Assembly (NCBI GenBank): GCA_002243285.1
Contig: CP022585.1
Coordinates: 248,001 to 312,000, forward strand
Length of the DNA: 64,000 bases
Source: Candidatus Fluviicola riflensis
Lineage (GTDB): Bacteria; Bacteroidota; Bacteroidia; Flavobacteriales_D; Crocinitomicaceae
Reading direction: 5' to 3'
The position numbers and the translations under genes are program-made. Positions 1-9,063 of this stretch are shown here, piece by piece. The notes below the pieces were generated by a model. That model was not told where the DNA came from. It was given only the letters and a program-made list of their open reading frames with translations, and ran no database searches. Position 1 is the stretch's first letter; every line of letters begins with the position of its first letter.

Positions 1-69
1 ATTGCTGTCTCATATTAAAATCAAAAATCTCTTCGTAATTTCGCGCACTGATTTCCAAAGATCAAAGCA

Positions 70-480
70 ATGCGTGAAGAATTGAAAGGCCCCAAAGTAG
101 AAAATGTGCGAGTAGTAATTGTACCCGAAAAGAATCCCGAAGGTGGCATACAACATTACGTCTACCTGTTGAACCTGCGCGAAGATATCATGGAAGGGAT
201 CATCATCACAAGCAAAGGCTACGGAACCAATGTCGAAACCGGTGAGTCGGTAAAAACATCAACGTTGCGTCATTCTTTGGAAGTGTTGCTACCCGACGAA
301 GCGGCTAAAATCGAACCGATCATGGAAGAAGTATTTGGCCTCACCAATGAATACTGGGTTAGCTTTTGGGCCGAAGATGTGATGTACGACAAAAAGTTCA
401 TTTTCTTACCTGAAACCATCAATGAAAAAAATTACACCGATATCCCGAAATTGGGAGTAAAAGGTGTGATGGTAGGATAA
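70..480 (+). CDS. Conserved small protein of unknown function (136 aa)
   Basis: I do not recognise a named family. The frame opens with ATG at 70 and encodes a soluble, acidic 136-residue protein without signal peptide, membrane helix or cysteine-rich motif. It reads as an alternating beta/alpha domain: a beta-rich start (VRVVIVPEKN), a middle strand-turn segment and an acidic helix around residues 78-90. It ends at a strong palindromic terminator shared with the convergent hppD gene. Codon use is like its neighbours, so it is very probably a real cytoplasmic protein. Function cannot be given from sequence alone. Confidence 0.75.
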   Translation: MREELKGPKVENVRVVIVPEKNPEGGIQHYVYLLNLREDIMEGIIITSKGYGTNVETGESVKTSTLRHSLEVLLPDEAAKIEPIMEEVFGLTNEYWVSFWAEDVMYDKKFIFLPETINEKNYTDIPKLGVKGVMVG

Positions 481-490
481 TATTGATCAA

Positions 491-528
491 AAAAAGTGTG
501 GTAGCGATTTATCGCTACCACACTTTTG
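491..528. terminator. Bidirectional intrinsic terminator
   Basis: A perfect 17-bp inverted repeat (492-508 with 511-527) has A-runs at the left and T-runs at the right edge. It lies between the stop of the small plus-strand gene (480) and the stop of hppD (551), so it can terminate both convergent transcripts. Confidence 0.85.
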
Positions 529-550
529 CTTTATAACATTTTGGATTTTC

Positions 551-1711
551 TTACAGAGTTCCGCGCTTGGCCTGTTCGCGCTCAATCGATTCAAACAAAG
601 CTTTGAAATTCCCCGCACCGAATCCGCGTGCACCCATTCGCTGAATGATCTCAAAGAACAAGGTTGGTCGGTCTTCAACTGGCTTGGTGAAAATTTGCAG
701 CAAATAACCTTCTTCATCGGCATCGATCATAATGGCCAGTTTTTGCAGGTCCGCGATGTTTTCATGCATCATCGACATGTGTTCACCCAATCGCTCGGGA
801 ATGGCATCGTAATACGCCTGTGGTGGCGCTGACAGGAATTCGATTCCTCGCTCGCGCAAAGCAGTAACTGTTGAAATAATATCATCGGTTGCAATCGCGA
901 TGTGCTGCACACCCGGTCCTTCATAAAAATCAAGGTATTCTTCAATTTGTGATCGTTTTTTACCTTCTGCCGGTTCGTTGATCGGGAATTTGATGCGACC
1001 GTTTCCGTTGCTCATTACCTTACTCATCAGGGCAGAGTATTCGGTGTGGATTTGTTTGTCATCAAACGAAAGGAAATTCACAAATCCCATCACGTCTTCG
1101 TACCATTTCACCCAGGTATTCATTTCGCCCCAGCCAACGTTTCCAACCATATGGTCAACAAACTTCAAACCGATTGGCTCCGGGTTGTAATCCGATTCCC
1201 ATTTCTGGAAGCCCGGCATAAACAAACCATTGTAGTTTTTGCGTTCAACAAACATGTGAACGGTCTCACCATAGGTGTAAATTCCGGCGCGAACCACTTC
1301 TCCGTGTTCGTCCTTTTCAACCGTAGGTTCCATGTAAGAACGGGCGCCACGTTTGGTGGTTTCTTCCCACGCACTGCGGGCATCTTCTACCCAAAGAGCA
1401 ATTACTTTCACCCCGTCACCGTGCTTTTTCACGTGTTCCCCGATAGGAGAATCGCTGGTTAAAGCCGTAGTCAAAACCAAACGGATTTTGTCTTGTTTCA
1501 ACACGTAAGATGCGCGGTCTTTCATGCCTGTTTCCAATCCGGCATAAGCAAATGATTGAAAACCGAAAGCCGTTTTGTAAAAATGTGCCGCTTGTTTGGC
1601 ATTTCCTACGTAAAATTCAATGTAGTCGGTTCCCAATAACGGAAGGAAATCCTGCGCTCCTTCAAAAATCTTCTCCAAACCGTATTCTACATTCTTAACT
1701 TCTTTACTCAT
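551..1711 (-). CDS. hppD: 4-hydroxyphenylpyruvate dioxygenase
   Basis: Fe(II) enzyme that converts 4-hydroxyphenylpyruvate to homogentisate in tyrosine breakdown, in the cytoplasm. The 386 residues match the usual length of the family. Two vicinal-oxygen-chelate halves are visible. The second carries the expected iron ligands: His187 (VDHMVGNV), His270 (VQHIAIATDD) and Glu354 (FFEIIQR). The conserved C-terminal segment GFGAGNFKALFESIE closes the active site. ATG start at 1711. It lies 27 bp downstream of hmgA in the same direction, so the two consecutive steps of the pathway are probably co-transcribed. Confidence 0.97.
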   Translation of the reverse strand: MSKEVKNVEYGLEKIFEGAQDFLPLLGTDYIEFYVGNAKQAAHFYKTAFGFQSFAYAGLETGMKDRASYVLKQDKIRLVLTTALTSDSPIGEHVKKHGDGVKVIALWVEDARSAWEETTKRGARSYMEPTVEKDEHGEVVRAGIYTYGETVHMFVERKNYNGLFMPGFQKWESDYNPEPIGLKFVDHMVGNVGWGEMNTWVKWYEDVMGFVNFLSFDDKQIHTEYSALMSKVMSNGNGRIKFPINEPAEGKKRSQIEEYLDFYEGPGVQHIAIATDDIISTVTALRERGIEFLSAPPQAYYDAIPERLGEHMSMMHENIADLQKLAIMIDADEEGYLLQIFTKPVEDRPTLFFEIIQRMGARGFGAGNFKALFESIEREQAKRGTL

Positions 1712-1738
1712 ATCTTTAAGTATAATGTGCTTGATTAA

Positions 1739-2899
1739 TTATTTTTCCAGCCAGCTGTAAGCATAGCTGTCATCTTGCATGTCGATGGCTGCCTGCGTGA
1801 GTTTTAACGGACGGAATGTATCCACCATTACCGCCAGTTCGGCAGTTTCTTTCTGACCGATACTGCGTTCGTAAGCTCCCGGGTGCGGACCGTGTGGAAT
1901 TCCTCCCGGATGAAGGGAAATGTATCCTTTTTCAACATGATTACGGCTCATGAAATCACCGTCAACATAATACAATACTTCATCCGAATCGATGTTGGAA
2001 TGATTGTAAGGTGCTGGAATTGATTTCGGGTGGTAATCGTACAGCCGCGGACAAAAAGAGCAAATGACGAAATTGTGCGCTTCGAATGTTTGATGAACCG
2101 GAGGTGGCTGATGCACGCGTCCTGTAATCGGTTCAAAATCATGGATCGAAAAAGCATACGGGAAATTATAACCGTCCCAGCCGATCACATCAAACGGGTG
2201 CGAAGCATAAGTTAGCTCATGTAGCACGTTTTCCTTTTTGATTTTGATGATAAAGGATCCTTTTTCATCGTGCGTTTCCAATTCAGAAGGCCCGCGCAAA
2301 TCACGCTCACAAAATGGTGAATGCTCCAGCAACTGGCCAAAATTATTGCGGTAGCGCTTCGGTGTTACCACCGGTGAAAACGATTCTACGATAAACAAAC
2401 GGTTTTCGGTAGTATCGAAATCAATCTGATAGATCATTCCGCGCGGAATCACCAGGTAATCACCATAAGAGAAAGTGATATTTCCAACCAACGTGCGCAG
2501 TTTTCCTGTTCCCTGGTGAATGAAGATCACTTCGTCCGCATCGGCGTTCTTATAAAAATAAGAAGTGAGTGATTGCTGCGGAGCGGCCAGGGCGATGTTC
2601 AGATCATTGTTGAAAAGAACAATCGTTCTGCTTTCCAGGAAATCGGCTTTCGGCTGCACATTGAAACCCTTCAGCATGCGCGAAGTAATGTTTTTATTGA
2701 CCGCAGCTACCGGTGTCTGATCAACTGCCTCACCAACAGATTGCACCATTGTTGGACGGTGAACGTGGTATAACAGCGAAGAAAACCCGTGAAATCCTTC
2801 CGTTCCGAACAGTTGTTCGTAATAAATTCCCCCTTCGGGTTTATCGAAAGTTGTATGGCGCTTGTGCGGGAATTTCCCGAGTTTATGATAATAGGGCAT
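1739..2899 (-). CDS. hmgA: Homogentisate 1,2-dioxygenase
   Basis: Opens the aromatic ring of homogentisate to give maleylacetoacetate, the step after HppD. The 386-residue protein has the cupin-like core and the C-terminal iron site of the family: the HSNIDSDEVLYYVDGDF segment with the ligand Glu, and the His-rich HPGGIPHGPHPG segment. The N-terminal opening YYHKLGKFPHKRH is typical of the shorter bacterial form. ATG start at 2899. It is the promoter-proximal gene of the hmgA-hppD pair; later pathway enzymes (maleylacetoacetate isomerase, fumarylacetoacetase) are not in this window. Confidence 0.96.
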   Translation of the reverse strand: MPYYHKLGKFPHKRHTTFDKPEGGIYYEQLFGTEGFHGFSSLLYHVHRPTMVQSVGEAVDQTPVAAVNKNITSRMLKGFNVQPKADFLESRTIVLFNNDLNIALAAPQQSLTSYFYKNADADEVIFIHQGTGKLRTLVGNITFSYGDYLVIPRGMIYQIDFDTTENRLFIVESFSPVVTPKRYRNNFGQLLEHSPFCERDLRGPSELETHDEKGSFIIKIKKENVLHELTYASHPFDVIGWDGYNFPYAFSIHDFEPITGRVHQPPPVHQTFEAHNFVICSFCPRLYDYHPKSIPAPYNHSNIDSDEVLYYVDGDFMSRNHVEKGYISLHPGGIPHGPHPGAYERSIGQKETAELAVMVDTFRPLKLTQAAIDMQDDSYAYSWLEK

Positions 2900-3126
2900 T
2901 TTTCTAATGTATTAAATTGTACTAAAATAAACGGTTAACCAGCTGGGTTGATCACTCAGGATTCCGTTTGATGAGGTACTTCAACAAACAATTTAATTCG
3001 GACCACTTTTTTATCATCAGAAAACAAATATAAGCAATCCTTCAACCTTAAAAAAATGATTTTCATTAGGTTTTACTGAAATGACAGGCAACAAGCGCGA
3101 GCCAAGACACAGCATCAAAAAAATGC

Positions 3127-3134
3127 TATTTTTG
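3127..3134 (+). promoter_or_regulatory. TAnnTTTG -7 promoter box for the threonine dehydrogenase gene
   Basis: TATTTTTG matches the Bacteroidota -7 consensus TAnnTTTG and sits 20 nt before the ATG at 3155. No clear -33 TTTG could be assigned. Confidence 0.5.
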
Positions 3135-3154
3135 CTCATTCTTAAATGGCGTAA

Positions 3155-4108
3155 ATGAAAAAAGTGCTTGTGATAGGTGCCGGTGGACAAATCGGCACAG
3201 AGTTGGTTCTGACATTGCGGACCAAATTCGGTAACGATCAGGTGGTAGCCGCGGATGTGAAAGAAACCTGTCCGGAACAATTGGAGGGTGGTCCGTACAG
3301 AAAAATGGACATCCTTGACCGGGAAGATGTATCTGCCTATATCCGCGAAACCGGATTCGAGCAAGTCTATTTATTAGCAGCCCTGCTTTCGGCTACAGCG
3401 GAAAAAGCGCCGGATTTTGCCTGGAAGCTGAACATGGAAGGATTGTTTACGATTCTCGATTTAGCCAAAGAAGGAGTGATCAAAAAGATCTTCTGGCCAA
3501 GTTCGATTGCTGTTTTCGGGCCAACTACGCCACGCGAAAACACACCTCAATATACAGTAATGGAACCGACAACGGTTTACGGTATTTCCAAGCAGGCAGG
3601 TGAGCGCTGGTGTGAATATTACTTCAACAAATTCGGGGTCGACGTGCGCAGTATCCGTTACCCGGGATTGATTTCCTACAAAAGTTTACCCGGAGGAGGA
3701 ACTACTGATTACGCAGTCGATATTTTCTACCAGGCAAAAGCAAAAAAGGAATATACCTGTTTTCTGACTGAAAATACCGCTTTGCCGATGATGTTTATGG
3801 AAGATGCGATTCGCGCAACCATTGAATTAATGGACGCTCCGGCAGAACAATTAACCGTCCGTTCAAGCTACAATCTTTCTGCTTTGAGTTTCACACCTAA
3901 AGATTTGGCCGAATGCATTCAAAAGAGTATTCCTGAATTTAAAATAACGTATTCTCCCGATTTCCGCCAGGCAATTGCAGACTCATGGCCGGCGTCGATC
4001 GACGACAGAGTTGCACGTAAAGATTGGGGATGGTCAGAACACTTCGATTTGTTCAATATGTGTACGGAAATGTTAAAAAATATCGACGTTAACAAGATAA
4101 TTAACTAA
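3155..4108 (+). CDS. tdh: L-threonine 3-dehydrogenase, SDR type
   Basis: NAD-dependent oxidation of threonine to 2-amino-3-ketobutyrate. The protein is an extended short-chain dehydrogenase (317 aa), not the zinc-dependent E. coli type. The nucleotide loop GAGGQIG is at residues 8-14, the catalytic Ser pair at 116-117 and YGISK (Tyr142/Lys146) follows. The substrate-loop signature LPGGGTTDYAV (about 168-178) is characteristic of SDR-type threonine dehydrogenases such as those of Flavobacterium. A TAnnTTTG box lies upstream. No 2-amino-3-ketobutyrate CoA ligase (kbl) is next to it. Confidence in the exact substrate is high but not absolute because the superfamily also contains UDP-sugar epimerases. 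Confidence 0.9.
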   Translation: MKKVLVIGAGGQIGTELVLTLRTKFGNDQVVAADVKETCPEQLEGGPYRKMDILDREDVSAYIRETGFEQVYLLAALLSATAEKAPDFAWKLNMEGLFTILDLAKEGVIKKIFWPSSIAVFGPTTPRENTPQYTVMEPTTVYGISKQAGERWCEYYFNKFGVDVRSIRYPGLISYKSLPGGGTTDYAVDIFYQAKAKKEYTCFLTENTALPMMFMEDAIRATIELMDAPAEQLTVRSSYNLSALSFTPKDLAECIQKSIPEFKITYSPDFRQAIADSWPASIDDRVARKDWGWSEHFDLFNMCTEMLKNIDVNKIIN

Positions 4109-4224
4109 TGGTTTTCCGTTCATCGATTGATTTGTCTTTTTTATCGAATTTTATTTTTTTCCTTGTGCATTATCCAAAAATAAATCTATCTTTAAAATGC
4201 GCTACTAAACTAATTAATGTGAAC

Positions 4225-5100
4225 ATGTGGAAGTCAAAGCAATTGGTTCTTCTAGTCTGTTTCCTCACTTTCGGAATCGTTGGATGGTCTTATAATGGTA
4301 ATAATGACCAGGATGGGCTTAACAAATCTGATGCGAAAGGAAAACAAGGAAAATGGATTTACTACGGTAAAGACCGTCCTGAAGCAGGAATACCTGCCGA
4401 AGGAAAAGTAGAAGAGGGAAAATACGTTGACGATCGTAAAGAAGGTATTTGGATAAAATACCACAACGATGGAGTCACTCCGAAGCTCAAAGGTGAATAT
4501 GAAAATAATCGCCCAAAAGGTAACTACACGAAGTATCACCAAAATGGTAAAGTCAAAGAGGTTGGAAACTTTGAGAAAAACCAGTACCACGATTCGCTGA
4601 AACGGTTTCACGAGAATGGACAGTTGGAATACGAAGCTGATTACAACGAGGGAGGAAAAGAGCAAGGAAAGGTAAAGTACTATTACCCGAACGGCCAGTT
4701 GGAGTTTGAATATACTTCCAGCAACGGCACGCCTACAGGAAAAGCAGTTCGTTACTACGAAAACGGTGACGTGAAAGAAATCATCGAATACGCGGCTGAT
4801 GGTTCTGTTTCCAAAAGCACCGAAAAAGAGATGGTTAACCAACCGGTAACTGTCAGAGACCCGGGAGCAAGCAACGAGCGTGCACCAGCTATCGGAAGTT
4901 CACCAAAAACAAAAGGTGTTAAATGGCAGCCGAATGGTTACAACAAAGTCTACAACGAAGACGATGAAATCTGGCAGGATGGAGTCTTTAAAGAAGGCAA
5001 ACTATGGGATGGTAAAGTCTACGTTTATGACAGAGACGGAATCCTCCTTAAAGTAAAAGTCTACAAAAGCGGTGTCTATCATTCCGACGGACAGCTTTAA
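4225..5100 (+). CDS. Exported MORN-repeat (toxin-antitoxin YwqK-type) protein
   Basis: A 291-residue protein begins at the ATG at 4225, which is followed directly by a hydrophobic export signal (KSKQLVLLVCFLTFGIVGWS). The open frame extends upstream to 4108 but that part is AT-rich and gives no sensible N-terminus. Residues about 40-205 hold several MORN_2-like units of the form G.W..Y...G......G.Y. and YY.NGQLE.E. Such repeats form extended beta-hairpin arrays; their role in Bacteroidota is not settled. The last 90 residues are less repetitive and contain a further pair of related units (WQDGVFKEGKLWDGKVY). It is followed by an intrinsic terminator. Confidence 0.8.
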   Translation: MWKSKQLVLLVCFLTFGIVGWSYNGNNDQDGLNKSDAKGKQGKWIYYGKDRPEAGIPAEGKVEEGKYVDDRKEGIWIKYHNDGVTPKLKGEYENNRPKGNYTKYHQNGKVKEVGNFEKNQYHDSLKRFHENGQLEYEADYNEGGKEQGKVKYYYPNGQLEFEYTSSNGTPTGKAVRYYENGDVKEIIEYAADGSVSKSTEKEMVNQPVTVRDPGASNERAPAIGSSPKTKGVKWQPNGYNKVYNEDDEIWQDGVFKEGKLWDGKVYVYDRDGILLKVKVYKSGVYHSDGQL

Positions 5101-5120
5101 GAAATAAATAAACTATTTAG

Positions 5121-5153
5121 AAAGTCATCAATCGAAAGGTTGGTGACTTTTTT
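5121..5153 (+). terminator. Intrinsic terminator after the MORN-repeat gene
   Basis: An 11-bp stem (5121-5131 with 5140-5150, one G-T pair) with an 8-nt loop is followed by a T-run, 20 nt after the stop codon. Confidence 0.8.
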
Positions 5154-5195
5154 GTTGGGATAAATTGACTACTAACTTCAGTGCGTGGCTCTTAA

Positions 5196-5669
5196 TCATC
5201 CATTGGAACTCCGCGCTTTGTAATAATACCAGGCAATCAACTGAACAAACCAACTAAGCTGAAGGAGCAAAAAAGCATAAAGAAGTACCGGAAACCAATC
5301 CGTATTAATTGACTGCGGTTGATTAAGCTCGGTATAAACGGAATAGTCGGTATACCTTTTTGGTTGTGATTCCTGAATCATATTGCTCAATAAAAGGAAA
5401 ATCAGTATCGTTGTGATGGTTGTTCCGGCTAAGTGAATGCGCGCCAGCCAGCGCAATGCCCGAAAAGCGGGAATGAAACGAAATAGAAGCCAGCTAATCA
5501 GGAAAAAGCTACCGACGAAAAAAGCGATTTGATAACCGCCAATTACGAAGTACGTATCATGAAAGGCAATATCGAGCATCCAATTCGATATTAAATCACC
5601 AAAGATGAAGAACAAAGCCAGCGCCAGCCATTGATTCCAATAAAGGGTTTTTAGTACAGATCTGATCAT
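5196..5669 (-). CDS. Small four-helix membrane protein with a COX1-like HDTYFV motif
   Basis: A 157-residue integral membrane protein with about four hydrophobic helices (roughly residues 13-33, 40-62, 75-97, 128-148). The end of helix 1 and start of helix 2 read LDIAFHDTYFVIGGYQ, which resembles the cytochrome c oxidase subunit I segment D..LHDTYYVVAHFH. The metal-site His-Asp pair of that segment is present (His37, Asp38), but the two haem-ligating His positions are Gly45 and Gln47, so a haem site is unlikely. I chose the ATG at 5669; the frame can be extended only to a TTG at 5675, inside the terminator of the next gene. Function unknown. Confidence 0.7.
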   Translation of the reverse strand: MIRSVLKTLYWNQWLALALFFIFGDLISNWMLDIAFHDTYFVIGGYQIAFFVGSFFLISWLLFRFIPAFRALRWLARIHLAGTTITTILIFLLLSNMIQESQPKRYTDYSVYTELNQPQSINTDWFPVLLYAFLLLQLSWFVQLIAWYYYKARSSNG

Positions 5670-5673
5670 AAAC

Positions 5674-5700
5674 AAAAAAGTCCCGCCGAAGCAGGACTTT
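5674..5700 (-). terminator. UUCG-tetraloop terminator of the PPIase gene
   Basis: On the minus strand a 10-bp stem (5691-5700 with 5677-5686, one G-U pair) is closed by a C(UUCG)G tetraloop and followed by a T-run. It lies 20 nt past the stop of the PPIase gene and abuts the start of the next minus-strand gene. Confidence 0.88.
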
Positions 5701-5720
5701 ACAAAGATATTCTTTCAATA

Positions 5721-7430
5721 TTATTTCACAGTAATATCCACCAATTCCAATTCAAAGATCAAATCAGTGTAAGGTGTAATCAATGGTGCTTTTCCGGTTT
5801 TGCCGTAAGCAACAGGATACGGAAGGAAAAACTTCCCTTTTCCACCTTTACCCAGCATTGCCAAACCTTCTTCAAATCCGGCGATCATCGGCTGCACTTT
5901 GTAACCAAAGCTCATTGGCTGACCGCGATCATAAGAAGCATCAAACTTTTCACCGTTCATAAACATTCCTTTGTAGTGAACCGAAACCTGATTCCCCTGA
6001 ACCGGCTTATTTCCCGTTCCCTTATTCTCGATCACGTACACCAAACCTGTAGCAGTTTGTTTTGCCGTAGGATATGTTTTCTTGATCTCAGCGAAGAATT
6101 TTTTGTTGTAATCTGCTTCGGAAATTTCAGATACCATTTTGATACGTTCTGCATCAATAGCCCGTTGTTTTTCCTCTGCTGCTTTTTTCGCGTCCTGTTC
6201 AGCTTTTTTCACATCGTAAACACGTGCAAACTCTTTCGTTGCATTCCAGTTTTTGGCTGCATCACCCACACGAATGATGGTTACATGCGTCATCACATCG
6301 TTTTGTTCAATGGCGTTTACTACATCTTGTCCTTCGACAACATGACCAAAAACTGAATGTTTTCCGTCCAACCATGGAGTTCCCTTATGTGTGATAAAGA
6401 ACTGGCTTCCGTTGGTAGCTGGTCCTGAATTGGCCATAGACAAAATACCGGGGCCGCTGTGTTTCAAATCCGGGTGAAATTCATCAAAGAAACGGTGATC
6501 AGGTCCACCTGAACCAACGCCCATCGGGTCACCCCCCTGGATCATAAAGTCCTTGATCACACGGTGAAACTTTAATCCGTCAAAGAACGGTTTTGAATAC
6601 GTACGATTCACAGCGGTTAAATTACCTTCTGCCAAACCAACAAAATTAGCAACTGTCATTGGCGCTTTCTCGTATTCCAATTGAACAATGATCGTTCCTT
6701 TTGTTGTTTCAAAATTGGCGTAAATTCCAGGACTCAGTTTAGCAATACGTGCAGCTGCTTCAGCTTTACGTTTCTCTTCTTCGGCGGCCTTTTGTTGTGC
6801 TGCCTCTGCAATTTTATTCATTTCCTTGTTGAACGTTTCGGTTGCGTTCCACTTTTTGGCAGCATCACCAACACGAACGATGGTTACTTTTTTCATCACA
6901 TCGTCTTGCGCAATCGCATTTACCACATCCTGTCCGTGTACAACATGCCCGAAAACAGTATGCATATCATCCAACCAGGGAGTTTCCTTATGTGTGATAA
7001 AGAACTGACTTCCATTGGTATTTGGCCCGGAATTGGCCATTGACAAAATACCTGGTCCGTTGTGTCTTAGATCAGGGTGAAATTCATCCGGAAATGAATA
7101 ACCCGGAGTGCCTTCTCCTGTTCCAAGTGGATCGCCCCCCTGGATCATGAAATCAGCGATCACCCGGTGAAATTTCAAGCCGTTATAGAAAGGCTTTTTG
7201 AAAAAGAAATCCCCCGGTTTAAAATTACCTTCGGCTAATCCGACAAAACTAGCCACCGTCAATGGTGTTTTTTCGTACTCCAGCTGAATAATAATAACTC
7301 CCTTGGATGTTTGCATTTTGGCATAAATACCCGGCTCAAGTTTTGGTAACTTTGGTTTCGCGGCGAATGCATTTCCTATGAATCCGACGGAAAGTAAAAT
7401 GCTTACTAACGCGATTGATAATCCTTTCAT
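5721..7430 (-). CDS. Secreted peptidylprolyl isomerase: two cyclophilin domains fused to an FKBP domain
   Basis: Cis-trans prolyl isomerase predicted to act outside the cytoplasm. The 569-residue protein has a signal peptide (about residues 1-23, ending AFA), cyclophilin domain 1 (about 33-195), a charged Ala/Glu/Lys linker, cyclophilin domain 2 (about 225-395), a second charged linker and an FKBP domain (about 460-569, with VSVHYKGMF and PYPVAYG). Both cyclophilin domains retain the catalytic-type segments [26 protein letters not shown] and TNGSQFFIT. The two domains are about 80 percent alike by eye, indicating recent internal duplication. The ATG at 7430 is preferred to the upstream TTG at 7439 because the signal peptide starts there. 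It is divergent from the persulfide dioxygenase gene. Confidence 0.95.
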   Translation of the reverse strand: MKGLSIALVSILLSVGFIGNAFAAKPKLPKLEPGIYAKMQTSKGVIIIQLEYEKTPLTVASFVGLAEGNFKPGDFFFKKPFYNGLKFHRVIADFMIQGGDPLGTGEGTPGYSFPDEFHPDLRHNGPGILSMANSGPNTNGSQFFITHKETPWLDDMHTVFGHVVHGQDVVNAIAQDDVMKKVTIVRVGDAAKKWNATETFNKEMNKIAEAAQQKAAEEEKRKAEAAARIAKLSPGIYANFETTKGTIIVQLEYEKAPMTVANFVGLAEGNLTAVNRTYSKPFFDGLKFHRVIKDFMIQGGDPMGVGSGGPDHRFFDEFHPDLKHSGPGILSMANSGPATNGSQFFITHKGTPWLDGKHSVFGHVVEGQDVVNAIEQNDVMTHVTIIRVGDAAKNWNATKEFARVYDVKKAEQDAKKAAEEKQRAIDAERIKMVSEISEADYNKKFFAEIKKTYPTAKQTATGLVYVIENKGTGNKPVQGNQVSVHYKGMFMNGEKFDASYDRGQPMSFGYKVQPMIAGFEEGLAMLGKGGKGKFFLPYPVAYGKTGKAPLITPYTDLIFELELVDITVK

Positions 7431-7590
7431 ATAATTCAATTTTGCACTAAAAATACATAATTTCTATTCAGCTTCTCAAAATCAAAAAGCAGACCGAAAA
7501 TACTTTCCATGGTAACTAGTTGTTAATTTTTCCTACTTGCACGATTTCCATTTAAAAAAAGCCGAACTTTACAGCACAAATTGAAGAACG

Positions 7591-8988
7591 ATGCGTGTAG
7601 AGCAATTATATACCAAATGTTTAGCGGAAGCGGCTTATTTTATTGAAAGCGAAGGACAAATCGCAGTGATCGATCCTTTGCGTGAAGTACAGCCTTACCT
7701 GGATCTTGCTACCGAATGGGGCGGAAAGATCATCTACATTTTTGAAACACATTTTCACGCTGATTTTGTTTCCGGACACATTGATTTGGCGAAAAAAACC
7801 GGCGCACCAATTGTTTACGGGCCCGATTCACATCCTTCATTTGAATGCATCGTGGCAGCAGATAACCAGGAATTCAAAATCGGGAAAGTAACCATTAAAG
7901 TGTTGCACACTCCCGGTCATACTCCCGAATCAGTGACATATTTGTTACTCGATGAAAACGGAAAAGAACACGCCATTTTTACCGGAGACACGTTGTTTTT
8001 AGGTGATGTTGGTCGTCCGGATTTGGCGATCAAAGGTGATTTGACACAGGAAGATCTTGCTGGAATGCTTTACGATTCATTGCGCAACAAGATTATGCAA
8101 TTGCCCGATGAGGTGATTGTGTATCCGGGCCATGGGGCTGGAAGTTCTTGCGGTAAAAACATGAGCAGTGAAACTGTTGGAACGTTGGGTGAACAAAAAC
8201 GCACGAATTATGCCTTGCGCACGGATGTCAGTAAAGCCGATTTTATCAAAGAACTGACAGAAGGTATTTTACCTCCACCACAATATTTTCCAAAAAATGC
8301 GATGATGAACAAAACGGGCTACGATAGTTTTGATGCCGTTGTTGATCGCGGTACACAAGGATTGAGTGTTGCGGAAGTGAAAGCTGCACAAGCAAACGGT
8401 GCGTTGATCCTGGATGTTCGTACGCAAAACGATTACATGAACGGTTTTATCGCCGGAAGCCAGTTCATCGGTTTGAACGGAACGTTTGCGATGTGGGTAG
8501 GCGCGTTGATTGAGAATATTAAACAACCGATCGTACTTGTTGCTCCGGAAGGACAGGAAGAAGAAGCGGTTACCCGTTTGGCACGTGTAGGTTACGATCA
8601 TTGTATCGGTTACCTGGATGGCGGAATGAATGCCTGGAAAGCAGCAGGTGAAGAAGTACAAACCATTACTTCGGTTGATGCCGAATCTCTGGAAAAAGTA
8701 TTTGATACCATTTCATTGGTAGATGTGCGCAAACCCGGCGAATGGGATGCCGAACACGTTGATGGTGCGACGCATTATGCGCTTGATTTTATGCAGGATG
8801 ACCTCACAAAACTCGATAAAAACAAAACCTATCACATTCATTGTGCAGGCGGATACCGCAGCGTAATTGCCATTTCATTGCTGATGCGCAACGGGTATAC
8901 CAACCTGATTGATGTAGCCGGTGGTTTTGGAGCCATTAAAAAAACACGACTTCCGGTAACCGATTTTGTGTGCAGTTCTACGAAATAA
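7591..8988 (+). CDS. Persulfide dioxygenase-like MBL-fold protein with two rhodanese domains
   Basis: Probably oxidises glutathione or other persulfides to sulfite in sulfide detoxification. The N-terminal metallo-beta-lactamase domain (about 1-235) has the metal motif THFHADFVSGH, where the last His of HxHxDH is Phe, as in the ETHE1/CstB-like persulfide dioxygenases that bind a single iron. HTPGHTPES and FTGDTLF supply further ligands. Rhodanese domain 1 (about 255-355) has APEGQ where the catalytic Cys loop should be and is likely inactive. Rhodanese domain 2 (about 360-460) keeps an active loop HCAGGYRS. Length 465 fits this domain set. The gene stands alone, with a terminator downstream. 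Confidence 0.9.
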   Translation: MRVEQLYTKCLAEAAYFIESEGQIAVIDPLREVQPYLDLATEWGGKIIYIFETHFHADFVSGHIDLAKKTGAPIVYGPDSHPSFECIVAADNQEFKIGKVTIKVLHTPGHTPESVTYLLLDENGKEHAIFTGDTLFLGDVGRPDLAIKGDLTQEDLAGMLYDSLRNKIMQLPDEVIVYPGHGAGSSCGKNMSSETVGTLGEQKRTNYALRTDVSKADFIKELTEGILPPPQYFPKNAMMNKTGYDSFDAVVDRGTQGLSVAEVKAAQANGALILDVRTQNDYMNGFIAGSQFIGLNGTFAMWVGALIENIKQPIVLVAPEGQEEEAVTRLARVGYDHCIGYLDGGMNAWKAAGEEVQTITSVDAESLEKVFDTISLVDVRKPGEWDAEHVDGATHYALDFMQDDLTKLDKNKTYHIHCAGGYRSVIAISLLMRNGYTNLIDVAGGFGAIKKTRLPVTDFVCSSTK

Positions 8989-9006
8989 TAGAAGATTTTA
9001 AATAGC

Positions 9007-9047
9007 AAAGCCCCTTCTCCGGTTCGAAATGGTGAAGGGGCTTTTTT
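9007..9047. terminator. Terminator between convergent genes
   Basis: A long stem (about 14 bp with one mismatch; 9007-9020 with 9031-9044) is followed by a T-run on the plus strand, 18 nt after the persulfide dioxygenase stop. The minus strand, for the convergent WG-repeat gene, has a weaker T-run. Confidence 0.8.
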
Positions 9048-9063
9048 ATTTAGGGGTTGTGGT

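Noticed and set aside
4108..4224. 39-codon N-terminal extension of the MORN-repeat protein
   Set aside because: It overlaps the stop of the threonine dehydrogenase gene and would bury the signal peptide that starts at the ATG at 4225.
9021..9030. GGTTCGAAAT resembling a tRNA T-loop
   Set aside because: It is the loop of an intrinsic terminator, and no acceptor, D or anticodon arms are present.
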